64,000 nucleotides of DNA from Promethearchaeota archaeon (GTDB taxonomy: Archaea; Asgardarchaeota; Lokiarchaeia; Sigyniarchaeales; SOKP01). The stretch is from the NCBI GenBank assembly GCA_019894975.1, contig JAGXNO010000006.1, forward strand, positions 39,051-103,050, given 5' to 3'. The translations under genes and the position numbers were made by a program. The notes beneath the pieces were generated by a model. It saw nothing but the letters and a program-made list of their open reading frames with translations, was not told the origin of the DNA and searched no databases. This document shows positions 9,428 to 18,021 of the stretch, piece after piece. Every line of letters begins with the position of its first letter. The stretch's first letter is position 1.

Positions 9428-10396
9428 TTAAACTTTCTCTTTATTTATTAACCATGAATAAGTTCTTTGTAATCCTTCGTCAATATTAACTTGAGGGGAA
9501 AATCCTAGTAGTTTCTTTGCTTTATCTATATTTGAATGAGTAATATCAACATCTCCTTTCTGTTTTTCAGTATATACAACTTTTTTAGGTTTGTTCGTGA
9601 CGTTATACATTTTGTTAATTAGTTCATTTACGTTTATTGGTTTTGAATATCCTAGATTAAACGCTTCACCCGATGAATTATTCTTCTCCGCAGATAGAAT
9701 TAAACCTTGTATTATATCAGAAACGTAAGTAAAATCTCTAAGTTGTTCTCCATCTCCATAAATAACTAACTCTTTATTATGACGGATTAAGTTAAAGAAT
9801 TTAGCTATCGCCATATCGGGACGACCACGTGGACCATAAACTGTATAAAATCTTAAGCTCGTGATAGGTAAATCATATTCTCTAAAATAATAATCAGCAT
9901 ATATTTCACTAGAGAGTTTCGATATAGCATAAGGAGATATTGGTGTTTTAGGATGTTCTTCATCTACAGGAGTATAAATGGGATTGCCATATACGGAAGA
10001 AGAGGAAGCATTTACAACTTTTTTAACATTTTTCGTCACTGCATAATCTAAAATTTTTACGATACCTAAAATATTGTTTCTCATTACTTCTATTTTATTT
10101 TGAACTGAAAATCTTACTCCTGCATGAGCAGCTAGGTGAAAAATAATATCTATCTCAGGTTCAATTTTCTCGTAGGTTGAATTGTCTAATAAATCACTAT
10201 TAATTATTTGAAAATCTTTAAAATCTACATTACTCATTCTAACTTCTTCAATATACTCTTCTTTCCCTTTATAATAGCGTTCATTAAAGTTATCAATAAT
10301 AACTACGTAATTTCTATTTACTAATAACTTCTCAAAAAGGTGCGAACCAATAAATCCAGCACCCCCTGTAATCAAAATGTTTTTATTTTTTATCAT
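9428..10396 (-). CDS. NAD-dependent epimerase, UDP-glucuronate 4-epimerase-like
   Basis: 322-residue extended short-chain dehydrogenase. GGAGFIGSH binds NAD, SSSSVYG and YAISK give the Ser/Tyr-x3-Lys triad, and LRFYTVYGPRGRPDMA closely matches the pattern typical of UDP-glucuronate 4-epimerases (GlcA to GalA). UDP-glucose 4-epimerase activity is the alternative. It converges with the methyltransferase at 8669-9394 and lies 103 bp downstream of a GT4 on the same strand. Confidence 0.75.
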   Translation of the reverse strand: MIKNKNILITGGAGFIGSHLFEKLLVNRNYVVIIDNFNERYYKGKEEYIEEVRMSNVDFKDFQIINSDLLDNSTYEKIEPEIDIIFHLAAHAGVRFSVQNKIEVMRNNILGIVKILDYAVTKNVKKVVNASSSSVYGNPIYTPVDEEHPKTPISPYAISKLSSEIYADYYFREYDLPITSLRFYTVYGPRGRPDMAIAKFFNLIRHNKELVIYGDGEQLRDFTYVSDIIQGLILSAEKNNSSGEAFNLGYSKPINVNELINKMYNVTNKPKKVVYTEKQKGDVDITHSNIDKAKKLLGFSPQVNIDEGLQRTYSWLINKEKV

Positions 10397-10499
10397 GAAA
10401 TTTGAAGTTTATAGGTAATTTAGAGGACATAAGGAAGAAAACAATATTTATGTTATTGAAAATCCAAAAATAATATTTTTTTGTAAAAATACAGAGAAA

Positions 10500-11666
10500 T
10501 TAGTCTTCTCCAAGATTATATATCCTTTCAAAATTTCGAATATTATTTTCCCATAAATAATGATTTTTTATCATTTTCAATCCATTTTCTTTAAATTTAC
10601 TACTTAGATCATGATTATCTAAAAGGCGTTTTATACACTTTGCATAACAATTAAAATTTTCCACTTCACACATAAGTCCATTATTCATATGGCTCACCAA
10701 ATCTTTTGTGCCCGCAATATTGCTTGTTACTATAGGTACTTGGTAAATCATTGCTTCCATTAAGACTCCCGCTAAACCTTCTCCACGGCTTGGGAAAAAA
10801 AGAATGTCTGCTTCATTGTAAAAGTTATGTACATCAAGTCTAGAACCTGTAAATACGAATTTATCGTTTAAATTTAAATCTTTAACCAATTGAATTGCTC
10901 TATTTCTTTCAGGACCATCTCCAACTAAAATAAATCTCACGTTTTCATTCTTAATTAGATTCGCTGTCTTAATAATTAAATCAATACCTTTTCGATTGTT
11001 ATGAAGACCAACAAATAGAATAATTTTTTCATTCTCCTTTATACCAAACATATTTCTGATATTTCTATCAGAAGGTTTAATGTCTAAATCAATGCCTGGA
11101 GGTGTGATTCTTATCTTCTTTTGGGGCACTCCCGCTTTTTTTGAATATTTTAAAAATGACTTTCCATAGATAGATATATAGTTAGAAGCGAAAAAAGCAG
11201 TTTTACCTATTGTCTTAAAAAAGATTTTAAAAAAAATGTCCAAAATTGATGATGCTTTAAAAGAATAACCTGGGAAAGTATCCATTGTAAGAATTAATAT
11301 TTTTTTCTTAAAGAAAAGGAGTTTTAATAAGCAAGTAATAAATGTGTTGGGATAGAAGGGTACCCAAACGTGGATTATATCATTTTCCTTTAAAATTTTC
11401 CAACAATTCTTTATAAATCCTAAGTTTGCGGGGATAGGCCATATAAATCCTGACTTTTTGGTCCATATGGGGTAAGTTATTAAATTAATTCCCTCGAAAT
11501 CATCATAATGCCTTGTTTTTTCTCTTTTTCCTATGAATTTCTGTCTGGGTGTTAATATTGATATTTTGTAATCCTTCTCTTTCAATGAGTTCATTATGAA
11601 GGAAATTGGTCTTCTGATGTTAATTCCTGGGTTCACATAACAGATTTTTTTACACTTTTTACTCAT
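10500..11666 (-). CDS. Glycosyltransferase family 4
   Basis: 388 residues with a GT-B fold: N-terminal KKICYVNPGINIRRPISFIM, donor-domain strand KIILFVGLHNNRKGIDLII, and donor motif GEGLAGVLMEAMIYQVPIV with the E-x7-E spacing. There is a hydrophobic/aromatic stretch in the first half (ILFFKKKILIL, FFKIFFKTIG) that may dock it to the membrane, as in GT4 enzymes using lipid acceptors. Followed 103 bp later by the UDP-GlcA epimerase-like gene on the same strand. Confidence 0.85.
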   Translation of the reverse strand: MSKKCKKICYVNPGINIRRPISFIMNSLKEKDYKISILTPRQKFIGKREKTRHYDDFEGINLITYPIWTKKSGFIWPIPANLGFIKNCWKILKENDIIHVWVPFYPNTFITCLLKLLFFKKKILILTMDTFPGYSFKASSILDIFFKIFFKTIGKTAFFASNYISIYGKSFLKYSKKAGVPQKKIRITPPGIDLDIKPSDRNIRNMFGIKENEKIILFVGLHNNRKGIDLIIKTANLIKNENVRFILVGDGPERNRAIQLVKDLNLNDKFVFTGSRLDVHNFYNEADILFFPSRGEGLAGVLMEAMIYQVPIVTSNIAGTKDLVSHMNNGLMCEVENFNCYAKCIKRLLDNHDLSSKFKENGLKMIKNHYLWENNIRNFERIYNLGED

Positions 11667-11828
11667 AAATAAGAAAAAGAATAAAACTCTTTTTAAATTA
11701 TCCTTTCAGTATTGAAGGGATTATGAAAGAATAGTGCAAAGAGATAAATAATTATTATTTTATATAACGGAATATTTTAACACATATCATAATTTATAAA
11801 AAATATTGTCTTAAAGTAATATTTTAAG

Positions 11829-12689
11829 TTGTTTTTAAAAAATTATAGTGTTTATAAGTTGAAACTAACATCAACCTCTCAGAATTCAAATCTATCGAAT
11901 AAAAGTATAAAGAATAAAGAGGTTAATTATAAATTCCCGGGATTAAATCTTGGAGTTGTGATTCCAGCGTATAATGAAGAATTAAACATTGGAAGAACGC
12001 TTGATCAAATCCCAAAAAATATTTCAGATAATTTATGTGTTATAGTAGTTGATGATGGCTCAAAAGATAAGACTTACGAAATTGCAAGTAAATATGATAT
12101 CACAATCCTTAAACATCCCAAAAATCGAGGTAACGGCGCTGCTACAAAAACGGGATTAGAATTTTGTAGAGAAAAGAATTTTGAATTGGTAATTATCCTA
12201 GATGCTGATGGACAACATCCACCAAAATATATTGATGATTTTATAACATCAATCATGGAAGATAGTGTTGAATTTGTTATAGGGAATCGATTTAAACAAT
12301 ATTATAATATGGATGTCAATCGAAAATTATGCTCAAAATTGATGACTGCATTCTATTTCTTATTTCTGCATAAAAAAATAGCAGATCCTACAAATGGTTA
12401 TCGGGCTTTATCTTCCAAATTAATACAAAATATAGAATTTGAATCAGAGTATTCCTTGACACAGGAAATGCTTTTTAAAATTTTACCCTATTATAAATAC
12501 AAAGAGATTCCTATTAAGCTTAATCCGAGAGATAACGGAGAATCTTTTATCAAAATCAAGAATTATCTTACAAAGATAGTATTACTCTTTATTAAATTCT
12601 ATGTTTTTCCAAAAATAAAGAGAATAACTCATAAAATTTTAAGCGAAGAGTTTAGAAATAGAGTTAAAACGTATTATCTAAAAACGTAA
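11829..12689 (+). CDS. Glycosyltransferase family 2, dolichol-phosphate mannosyltransferase-like
   Basis: 286 residues. GVVIPAYNEELNIGRTL, VVDDGSKDKT and LDADGQHPPKYI (D-A-D metal site) are the GT-A signatures of the DPM1/GT2 group; DPTNGYRALSSKLI follows in the expected place. No C-terminal GtrA-type membrane domain is present. It likely makes a polyprenyl-phosphate sugar or elongates a glycan. The frame opens with TTG at 11829 and has no ATG before the catalytic domain; a second in-frame TTG at 11859 is an alternative start. Confidence 0.8.
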   Translation: MFLKNYSVYKLKLTSTSQNSNLSNKSIKNKEVNYKFPGLNLGVVIPAYNEELNIGRTLDQIPKNISDNLCVIVVDDGSKDKTYEIASKYDITILKHPKNRGNGAATKTGLEFCREKNFELVIILDADGQHPPKYIDDFITSIMEDSVEFVIGNRFKQYYNMDVNRKLCSKLMTAFYFLFLHKKIADPTNGYRALSSKLIQNIEFESEYSLTQEMLFKILPYYKYKEIPIKLNPRDNGESFIKIKNYLTKIVLLFIKFYVFPKIKRITHKILSEEFRNRVKTYYLKT

Positions 12690-12788
12690 TTCAAACTTAT
12701 ATGAATCTTTAATTTTATCTTTTTAAAAATCATTAGCTATTTATTCTCGACCTATTGTAAATATTTTTAAGAAGGAAATCTATGTTTC

Positions 12789-12796
12789 TTATATAG
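12789..12796 (+). promoter_or_regulatory. TATA box for the RWD-RING gene
   Basis: ttatatag lies 29-36 nt before the TTG start at 12825, the spacing expected for an archaeal TATA box feeding a transcript with a very short leader. Confidence 0.4.
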
Positions 12797-12824
12797 AATT
12801 TAACACAGAAATTGTGAGAATAAG

Positions 12825-14465
12825 TTGGATAAAGAAAGAATCCTAAAAGAAGCCCAAAGAATAGCAAAAGAATTCTCTTTTTGGATGGTTTCTGGTAATA
12901 TCGCTCATTTATATGGTCATGTTTATGAGACTCCAGAAAAAAATTTTGAATTAGAACTAAAATTTGATGAAACTTTTCCAAATAAACCTCCTCAATTGAT
13001 CTTTCACAAGGAAATTAAAGAATTGCTAGGAGAGATTCATTTAGAGAAATATAATCAATGGAACCCAGAGTTCAAAGTAGTCGATATTATCAAGGAACTA
13101 AAATTAAAAATTCAGGAAGCAGCAAATCTTTCAAAGACAGAAATAAAAGAAGAATTAAGTCCATTAGAAACAGCTGAAGAAAACTATGATGCTTCAGATT
13201 CTGAGGAATTTCTTGCTCCTGATCTAAATGAATACCCGGAAGAATTCCAACCAGAAGACTATATAACACCCTCAGATTTTAATAACGATTTAATTGATAG
13301 CGACCAAACATCGACAACTTTCTCAGAAGATAATAAGATCGAATCATATCAAGAACCAATTTTTGATGATACGGAACAACTAAGTTTAGAATTGACTACA
13401 GAATTAGGAATAATTCAACAAGAATATGCTTATGACCAAAAAGGGTCATCTGCTGCTGATATTAATGTTTATATTACAATTACGCTCTCAAAAACTTTTA
13501 TTATCTCTTTAAATTTTACAAATTTTCCAGAAAAACCCTTAATATCCCTGCCAGACGAAGTTAAAAATATTTTGATAGATCCAGAAAAAACATTAGATAC
13601 TTTGAAAAATTGGAATTCTAAAAATCCAGTACATATTATTGATATTATCCGTGAATTGGAAAGGAAGCTCTATTTTATCAAGGAAATAGAATCTCAATAT
13701 AAACACATTTCTGGTGAATATCAGTGTGAAAAAATTCCCGATAGTTTAACATCTGTTAAGGTCCATTTACTCACTTACGGTTTCAAGGAATATCTGGTAG
13801 TATTAGATCTAGAGCCCTATCCCAAACCCCCTATTATTGAATTACCATCTGAACTCCAGCACATTATTAATGTTCCCATCTCTGAGCTAAAATCATTCCA
13901 TAGCTGGATTGAAAACGAGACAGATGCAGTGGAAATTATTAGAGAGATCTCTTGGCTAGTAGATAAAAATTCTAGAATTAATTTTGAGATTGATTTATTG
14001 AAAGACCATTATAAAAACATTAAGTATGACCCCATTACCGCAATTCTTCTTGTTGAAATGAAGGGAAAAATGAAAACAGAAGATCTCACATTTGAATTTC
14101 AAATTAATTTACCTCCTGATTATCCTATGAAAGTACCTGATATAAAAGTGGTAAATGAATTTGAATTAGAAGCCCATGAGAAAATAAAAAATGATTTACA
14201 TGCTTCTTTTGATGACTTCTTTAAGGAATGGACACCCTTTAGTTATCTTGTTGATTTATTTAATTTAGTTTCTAAGAAAATATTCGAAGTATCCGTAGTA
14301 TCGTGTGTTATTTGCCACAAAATTGAATGTCCAAGTTGTACTAAAAAGATAGCGGGAGATGATAGTTGCCATACAGAATGCCCACATTGTAATAGAGCAT
14401 ATCATCGCCACTGTTGGGAACAAACTATACAATCATTTGGCAAATGTGGTTTTTGTCTTAGATAA
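12825..14465 (+). CDS. Four-module RWD/UBC-like protein with C-terminal RING-type zinc finger
   Basis: 546 residues starting at TTG. Four similar alpha/beta modules are seen at about 1-97, 186-285, 286-383 and 386-490. Each has a (F/Y)P-rich turn (FPNKPP, FPEKP, YPKPP, YPMKVP), then a Trp (79, 263, 361, 469), then a helix like VVDIIKEL or HIIDIIREL. This is the pattern of RWD and E2-like (UBC) folds; no Cys sits at an E2 active-site position. Residues 103-185 are an acidic linker. Residues 494-544 are a zinc module: C494, C497, C502, C505, C515, C519, C522, H527, C530, C541, C544, with CPHCNRAYHRHCW typical of prokaryotic RING fingers. A ubiquitin-ligase-like or scaffold role is inferred. No ubiquitin, E1 or E2 gene is adjacent. 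Confidence 0.7.
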   Translation: MDKERILKEAQRIAKEFSFWMVSGNIAHLYGHVYETPEKNFELELKFDETFPNKPPQLIFHKEIKELLGEIHLEKYNQWNPEFKVVDIIKELKLKIQEAANLSKTEIKEELSPLETAEENYDASDSEEFLAPDLNEYPEEFQPEDYITPSDFNNDLIDSDQTSTTFSEDNKIESYQEPIFDDTEQLSLELTTELGIIQQEYAYDQKGSSAADINVYITITLSKTFIISLNFTNFPEKPLISLPDEVKNILIDPEKTLDTLKNWNSKNPVHIIDIIRELERKLYFIKEIESQYKHISGEYQCEKIPDSLTSVKVHLLTYGFKEYLVVLDLEPYPKPPIIELPSELQHIINVPISELKSFHSWIENETDAVEIIREISWLVDKNSRINFEIDLLKDHYKNIKYDPITAILLVEMKGKMKTEDLTFEFQINLPPDYPMKVPDIKVVNEFELEAHEKIKNDLHASFDDFFKEWTPFSYLVDLFNLVSKKIFEVSVVSCVICHKIECPSCTKKIAGDDSCHTECPHCNRAYHRHCWEQTIQSFGKCGFCLR

Positions 14466-14622
14466 AAGCCTCAACCAATAACTACAAAATGAATTACAAG
14501 TCCATAATTCATTCTATTTTATTACTTCTTAAATTTACAGATCTTTACCTTTAAGATTATATTCTTTACATTAAATTTTTTAGTTTAACCATCTTATAAT
14601 AAACATTCATATTCATAACAAG

Positions 14623-17600
14623 ATGATATACTTGGAATTATTAGAAAAAAAGCTAGATCTACTAAAATTAGAAGAAAAAATATTGAATTTTTGGAATGAA
14701 AAGGAGATCTATGCAAAAATTAGGGAAAACGAACAGGGAAAAGAAACTTGGAGATTTATAGATGGACCCCCATACACCACAGGATCTATTCATTTAGGAA
14801 CAGCTTGGAACAAGATTCTCAAGGATTATCTTATAAAATATAAAAGAATGAGAGGGTATAAGGTTACAGATACTCCTGGTTATGATACTCATGGATTACC
14901 AATAGAAGTACAAATGGAAAAACAGTTGGGAATAGATAACAAACAGCAAATTATTGAGTATGGTGTAGATAAATTCATTACGAATTGCAAAGAATATGCT
15001 CAGAAGAATTTAAAAATAATGAATGATCAATTCAAAAGGTTAGGATGTCTTTTCTGGGATTGGGAAAACCCCTATATCACCTTTAAGAATAGTTATATTG
15101 AAGGAATTTGGTGGACTTTGAAAAAAGCGTGGGAAAATAAATTGCTTATCCAATTTTATAAACCTCTGAATTGCTGCCCCCGATGTGCAACGGCTCTTGC
15201 CAAGCATGAACATGAATATAAAAATGTTATTGACACTAGTCTTTTCCTTAAAATTAAATCAACTGAAATGGACGATACTTATTTTATCATCTGGACAACA
15301 ACTCCATGGACATTAGTCGCTAATGAGGCAATAATGGCAAATCCTATTGCTGAATATGCAAAAGTGAAAATTGAAGATTTAGATGAATATTGGATTTTAT
15401 CTAAAGCATCATTAGTACATTTAATTTCAGGAGAATTGGGTTACAAATACAAAATCGTAGAGAATTTTATTGGTGAAGATTTGGAAGGGATGAGGTATGT
15501 CCATCCTTTAATAGAAGAGGTCCCATTTCAGAAGGAATTAGAAAAACAGAGTGATAAAGTCCATACAATTATTTTATCTGAAGAGTATGTTTCAGCTTCT
15601 GAAGGTGTTGGATTAGTTCACTCAGCCCCAGGACATGGTCCCGAAGATTTTGAAGTAGGAGTAGCTAATAATATCCCGGTCTTCAATCCCGTAGATATAA
15701 GAGGTAGATATACAAAGGATGCCGGGATTTATGAGGGAAAATTTGTGTTTGATGCTAATGAAGAAATATTAGACTTATTGAAAAAAAAAGAGACTCTCAT
15801 ATTTACAAGTGAAATTGAACATGAGTATGCTCATTGTTGGAGATGTGATTCAAAATTAGTGTATAGAGCTACCAACCAATGGTTTTTTAAAACAGAAAGC
15901 ATTGTATCAGATTTATTAGAAAAAAACAGTGAAATCTACTGGGTTCCAGATTGGGCAGGAAATAGATGGTTTAAAAGTTGGTTAAGCAGTTTAAAGGATT
16001 GGTGTATCTCTAGACAGCGATTTTGGGGTGTACCTCTGAGTGTATGGATTTGTGATGATGAAAATTGCGGCGATATTACTGTAATTGGCTCCTCTAAAGA
16101 GTTAAAGGAATTATCTGGAGAGATTCCTGAAGATCTGCATCGACCTTGGATTGATCAGGTCACTTGGAAATGTAAAAAGTGCGACAAGGGTACAAAAAGG
16201 AGGATTCCAGATATTCTAGATGTGTGGTTAGACTCTGGTTCTGTAATGTGGGCTGCCCAAGAAGTTTATGATGGAAAAAGTCATTATGATACGTGGATTC
16301 CTGCTGATTTCATCCTTGAGGGAAAAGATCAAATTAGAGGTTGGTTTAACACATTACTATGCAGTGCAATGGTATCATCTGGGCGTAAAAATTATAACGC
16401 GTGCTATATGCATGGATGGACGTTAAGAAACAAACAAAAAATGAGTAAATCCAAAGGAACTCAGATCCTTCCTGAAAATCTAATTGATGGCTCATTAGAA
16501 GAGTTGGCAAAAAATAAGTCTTACTCTAAAATAAAGGGAATTGAGACCTTTCGTCTTTATTCTATAGGCGTAACCCAACCTGGTCGTGATTTTAACTTCA
16601 GTACAAAGGAATATGCTGATACATATAAGGTAATCAATACAATATGGAATGTATTTGTATACGCAGGTGAAAAATTGAGTCTAGCAGAATATGATCGCTC
16701 TAAGAATAAGGTTGATGAGAATTCTCTGAATCTATTAGATAAATGGGTCATTTCAAGGTTACATTCTACGATTAAAAGAGTCACTGAATTATCAGATGAG
16801 TATAAGCTCCCCTGGATCACAGGTGAACTAAGAGAATTCATTATTAACGATATTAGTAGATGGTATATCATGCTAAATCGAGAAAAGTTAGATATTTATT
16901 CTGAGAGTCCCGATAAATTCATGGTTATGACTGTGTTATTTGACCTTTTATTGAAAGTTATACTCCTTTTAGCTCCAATCAATCCAATGTTAACTGAGGA
17001 AATTTACCTTAAAATGTTCAAACCTTATATGACTTCAATTGGACTAAAGGAAACTGAGAGTATTCATTTACAGAATTGGCCCATTTTTCAAGAAGATAAG
17101 ATTAATTTAGACTTAGAAGACCAAATGTTATTTACTAGAGATTTAATCGAATTAATACGTGCTCTAAAAGAAGATAATAAAATCAGACTCAGGTGGCCGA
17201 ATAAAAAGATAATAATCGAACCAAAAGAGGGGATGCCTGAATTAACTTTTCCTGAGATTATTAAACAAATTGGAAATGTGAAAGAATTAGAAATAAAGGA
17301 TTCTGTAAAGAGTAATAAAAATCTTGTGCAAGCTGAATCAAAATATTGCACTATATATTTGGACATTAGCCTCGATGAAACTCTTTTAGCTGAACGTGTA
17401 GTAAATGATTTGGTGAGAAACCTTCAATTCTCTCGTAAAAAGAACAATTTCAAAGTCGGAGAAAAGATTGAATTATCTATTGGTACAAATATAGAATATT
17501 TAAATGAATATATTAAGAAAAATAGAGATACTATTTCAGATAAAGTCACTGTTCAGAAACTTGATATTATTGAAGGAGAATTACCAAAAGATGAAAAAAA

Positions 17601-17769
17601 GGTTTTTGGGGAATTAAACTTATGCCCCAATAGTAATTGTTCTGCTTCATTGAAAGAAAACATCATCACTAAACTCGAAAAAGATAATGATATTAATTGT
17701 CCCTATTGTGGTATGAAGTTAAAAATGGATAACATCAGACCAATAACCTTTAGTTTTCTCAAAGTATAG
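14623..17769 (+). CDS. ileS: Isoleucyl-tRNA synthetase
   Basis: 1048 residues, normal for archaeal/eukaryotic IleRS. The HIGH motif is H57-L58-G59-T60 within GPPYTTGSIHLGT, and KMSKS is at 606-610. The editing domain (TIIWTTTPWTLVANEA-type region around residues 225-240) and WxGNRWFKSWLSSLKDWCISRQRFWG are characteristic. The C-terminus has CPNSNC and CPYCG pairs that probably bind zinc. It stands alone, 157 bp after the RWD-RING gene, and is followed by a T-rich stretch at 17785-17793. It charges tRNA-Ile with isoleucine in the cytoplasm. Confidence 0.95.
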   Translation: MIYLELLEKKLDLLKLEEKILNFWNEKEIYAKIRENEQGKETWRFIDGPPYTTGSIHLGTAWNKILKDYLIKYKRMRGYKVTDTPGYDTHGLPIEVQMEKQLGIDNKQQIIEYGVDKFITNCKEYAQKNLKIMNDQFKRLGCLFWDWENPYITFKNSYIEGIWWTLKKAWENKLLIQFYKPLNCCPRCATALAKHEHEYKNVIDTSLFLKIKSTEMDDTYFIIWTTTPWTLVANEAIMANPIAEYAKVKIEDLDEYWILSKASLVHLISGELGYKYKIVENFIGEDLEGMRYVHPLIEEVPFQKELEKQSDKVHTIILSEEYVSASEGVGLVHSAPGHGPEDFEVGVANNIPVFNPVDIRGRYTKDAGIYEGKFVFDANEEILDLLKKKETLIFTSEIEHEYAHCWRCDSKLVYRATNQWFFKTESIVSDLLEKNSEIYWVPDWAGNRWFKSWLSSLKDWCISRQRFWGVPLSVWICDDENCGDITVIGSSKELKELSGEIPEDLHRPWIDQVTWKCKKCDKGTKRRIPDILDVWLDSGSVMWAAQEVYDGKSHYDTWIPADFILEGKDQIRGWFNTLLCSAMVSSGRKNYNACYMHGWTLRNKQKMSKSKGTQILPENLIDGSLEELAKNKSYSKIKGIETFRLYSIGVTQPGRDFNFSTKEYADTYKVINTIWNVFVYAGEKLSLAEYDRSKNKVDENSLNLLDKWVISRLHSTIKRVTELSDEYKLPWITGELREFIINDISRWYIMLNREKLDIYSESPDKFMVMTVLFDLLLKVILLLAPINPMLTEEIYLKMFKPYMTSIGLKETESIHLQNWPIFQEDKINLDLEDQMLFTRDLIELIRALKEDNKIRLRWPNKKIIIEPKEGMPELTFPEIIKQIGNVKELEIKDSVKSNKNLVQAESKYCTIYLDISLDETLLAERVVNDLVRNLQFSRKKNNFKVGEKIELSIGTNIEYLNEYIKKNRDTISDKVTVQKLDIIEGELPKDEKKVFGELNLCPNSNCSASLKENIITKLEKDNDINCPYCGMKLKMDNIRPITFSFLKV

Positions 17770-17784
17770 GATTGATTATTTGTA

Positions 17785-17793
17785 TTTTTTTTT
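17785..17793 (+). terminator. Oligo-T terminator after ileS
   Basis: A run of nine T residues begins 16 nt past the ileS stop, without a hairpin, as archaeal terminators commonly look. Confidence 0.4.
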
Positions 17794-17983
17794 ATTCAAT
17801 TTTAACGAGTTGAAATCTAAGAGATTCTCTCTAATATACAACTTATTTCGATATTTTTGACAAAGTTATCAATTTGAATGAAATTCAAATTAGAGGTGTT
17901 TTAGAGTTTGCAATTGTGAATTTTTTGAACTGAATATCTTGTAGAATTAAAACTACGAACGTAAAATACTCACTCAATCATAT

Positions 17984-18000
17984 GTGAAAACATTTAAATA
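17984..18000 (+). promoter_or_regulatory. BRE/TATA promoter for the repeat-bearing ectodomain protein
   Basis: gtgaaaac (BRE-like, 17984-17991) directly precedes atttaaata (17992-18000), placing the TATA box 22-30 nt before the ATG at 18022. This predicts a leaderless or nearly leaderless transcript. The TATA lies in a palindrome, catttaaataaataaatg. Confidence 0.5.
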
Positions 18001-18021
18001 AATAAATGTTAAATATATATT

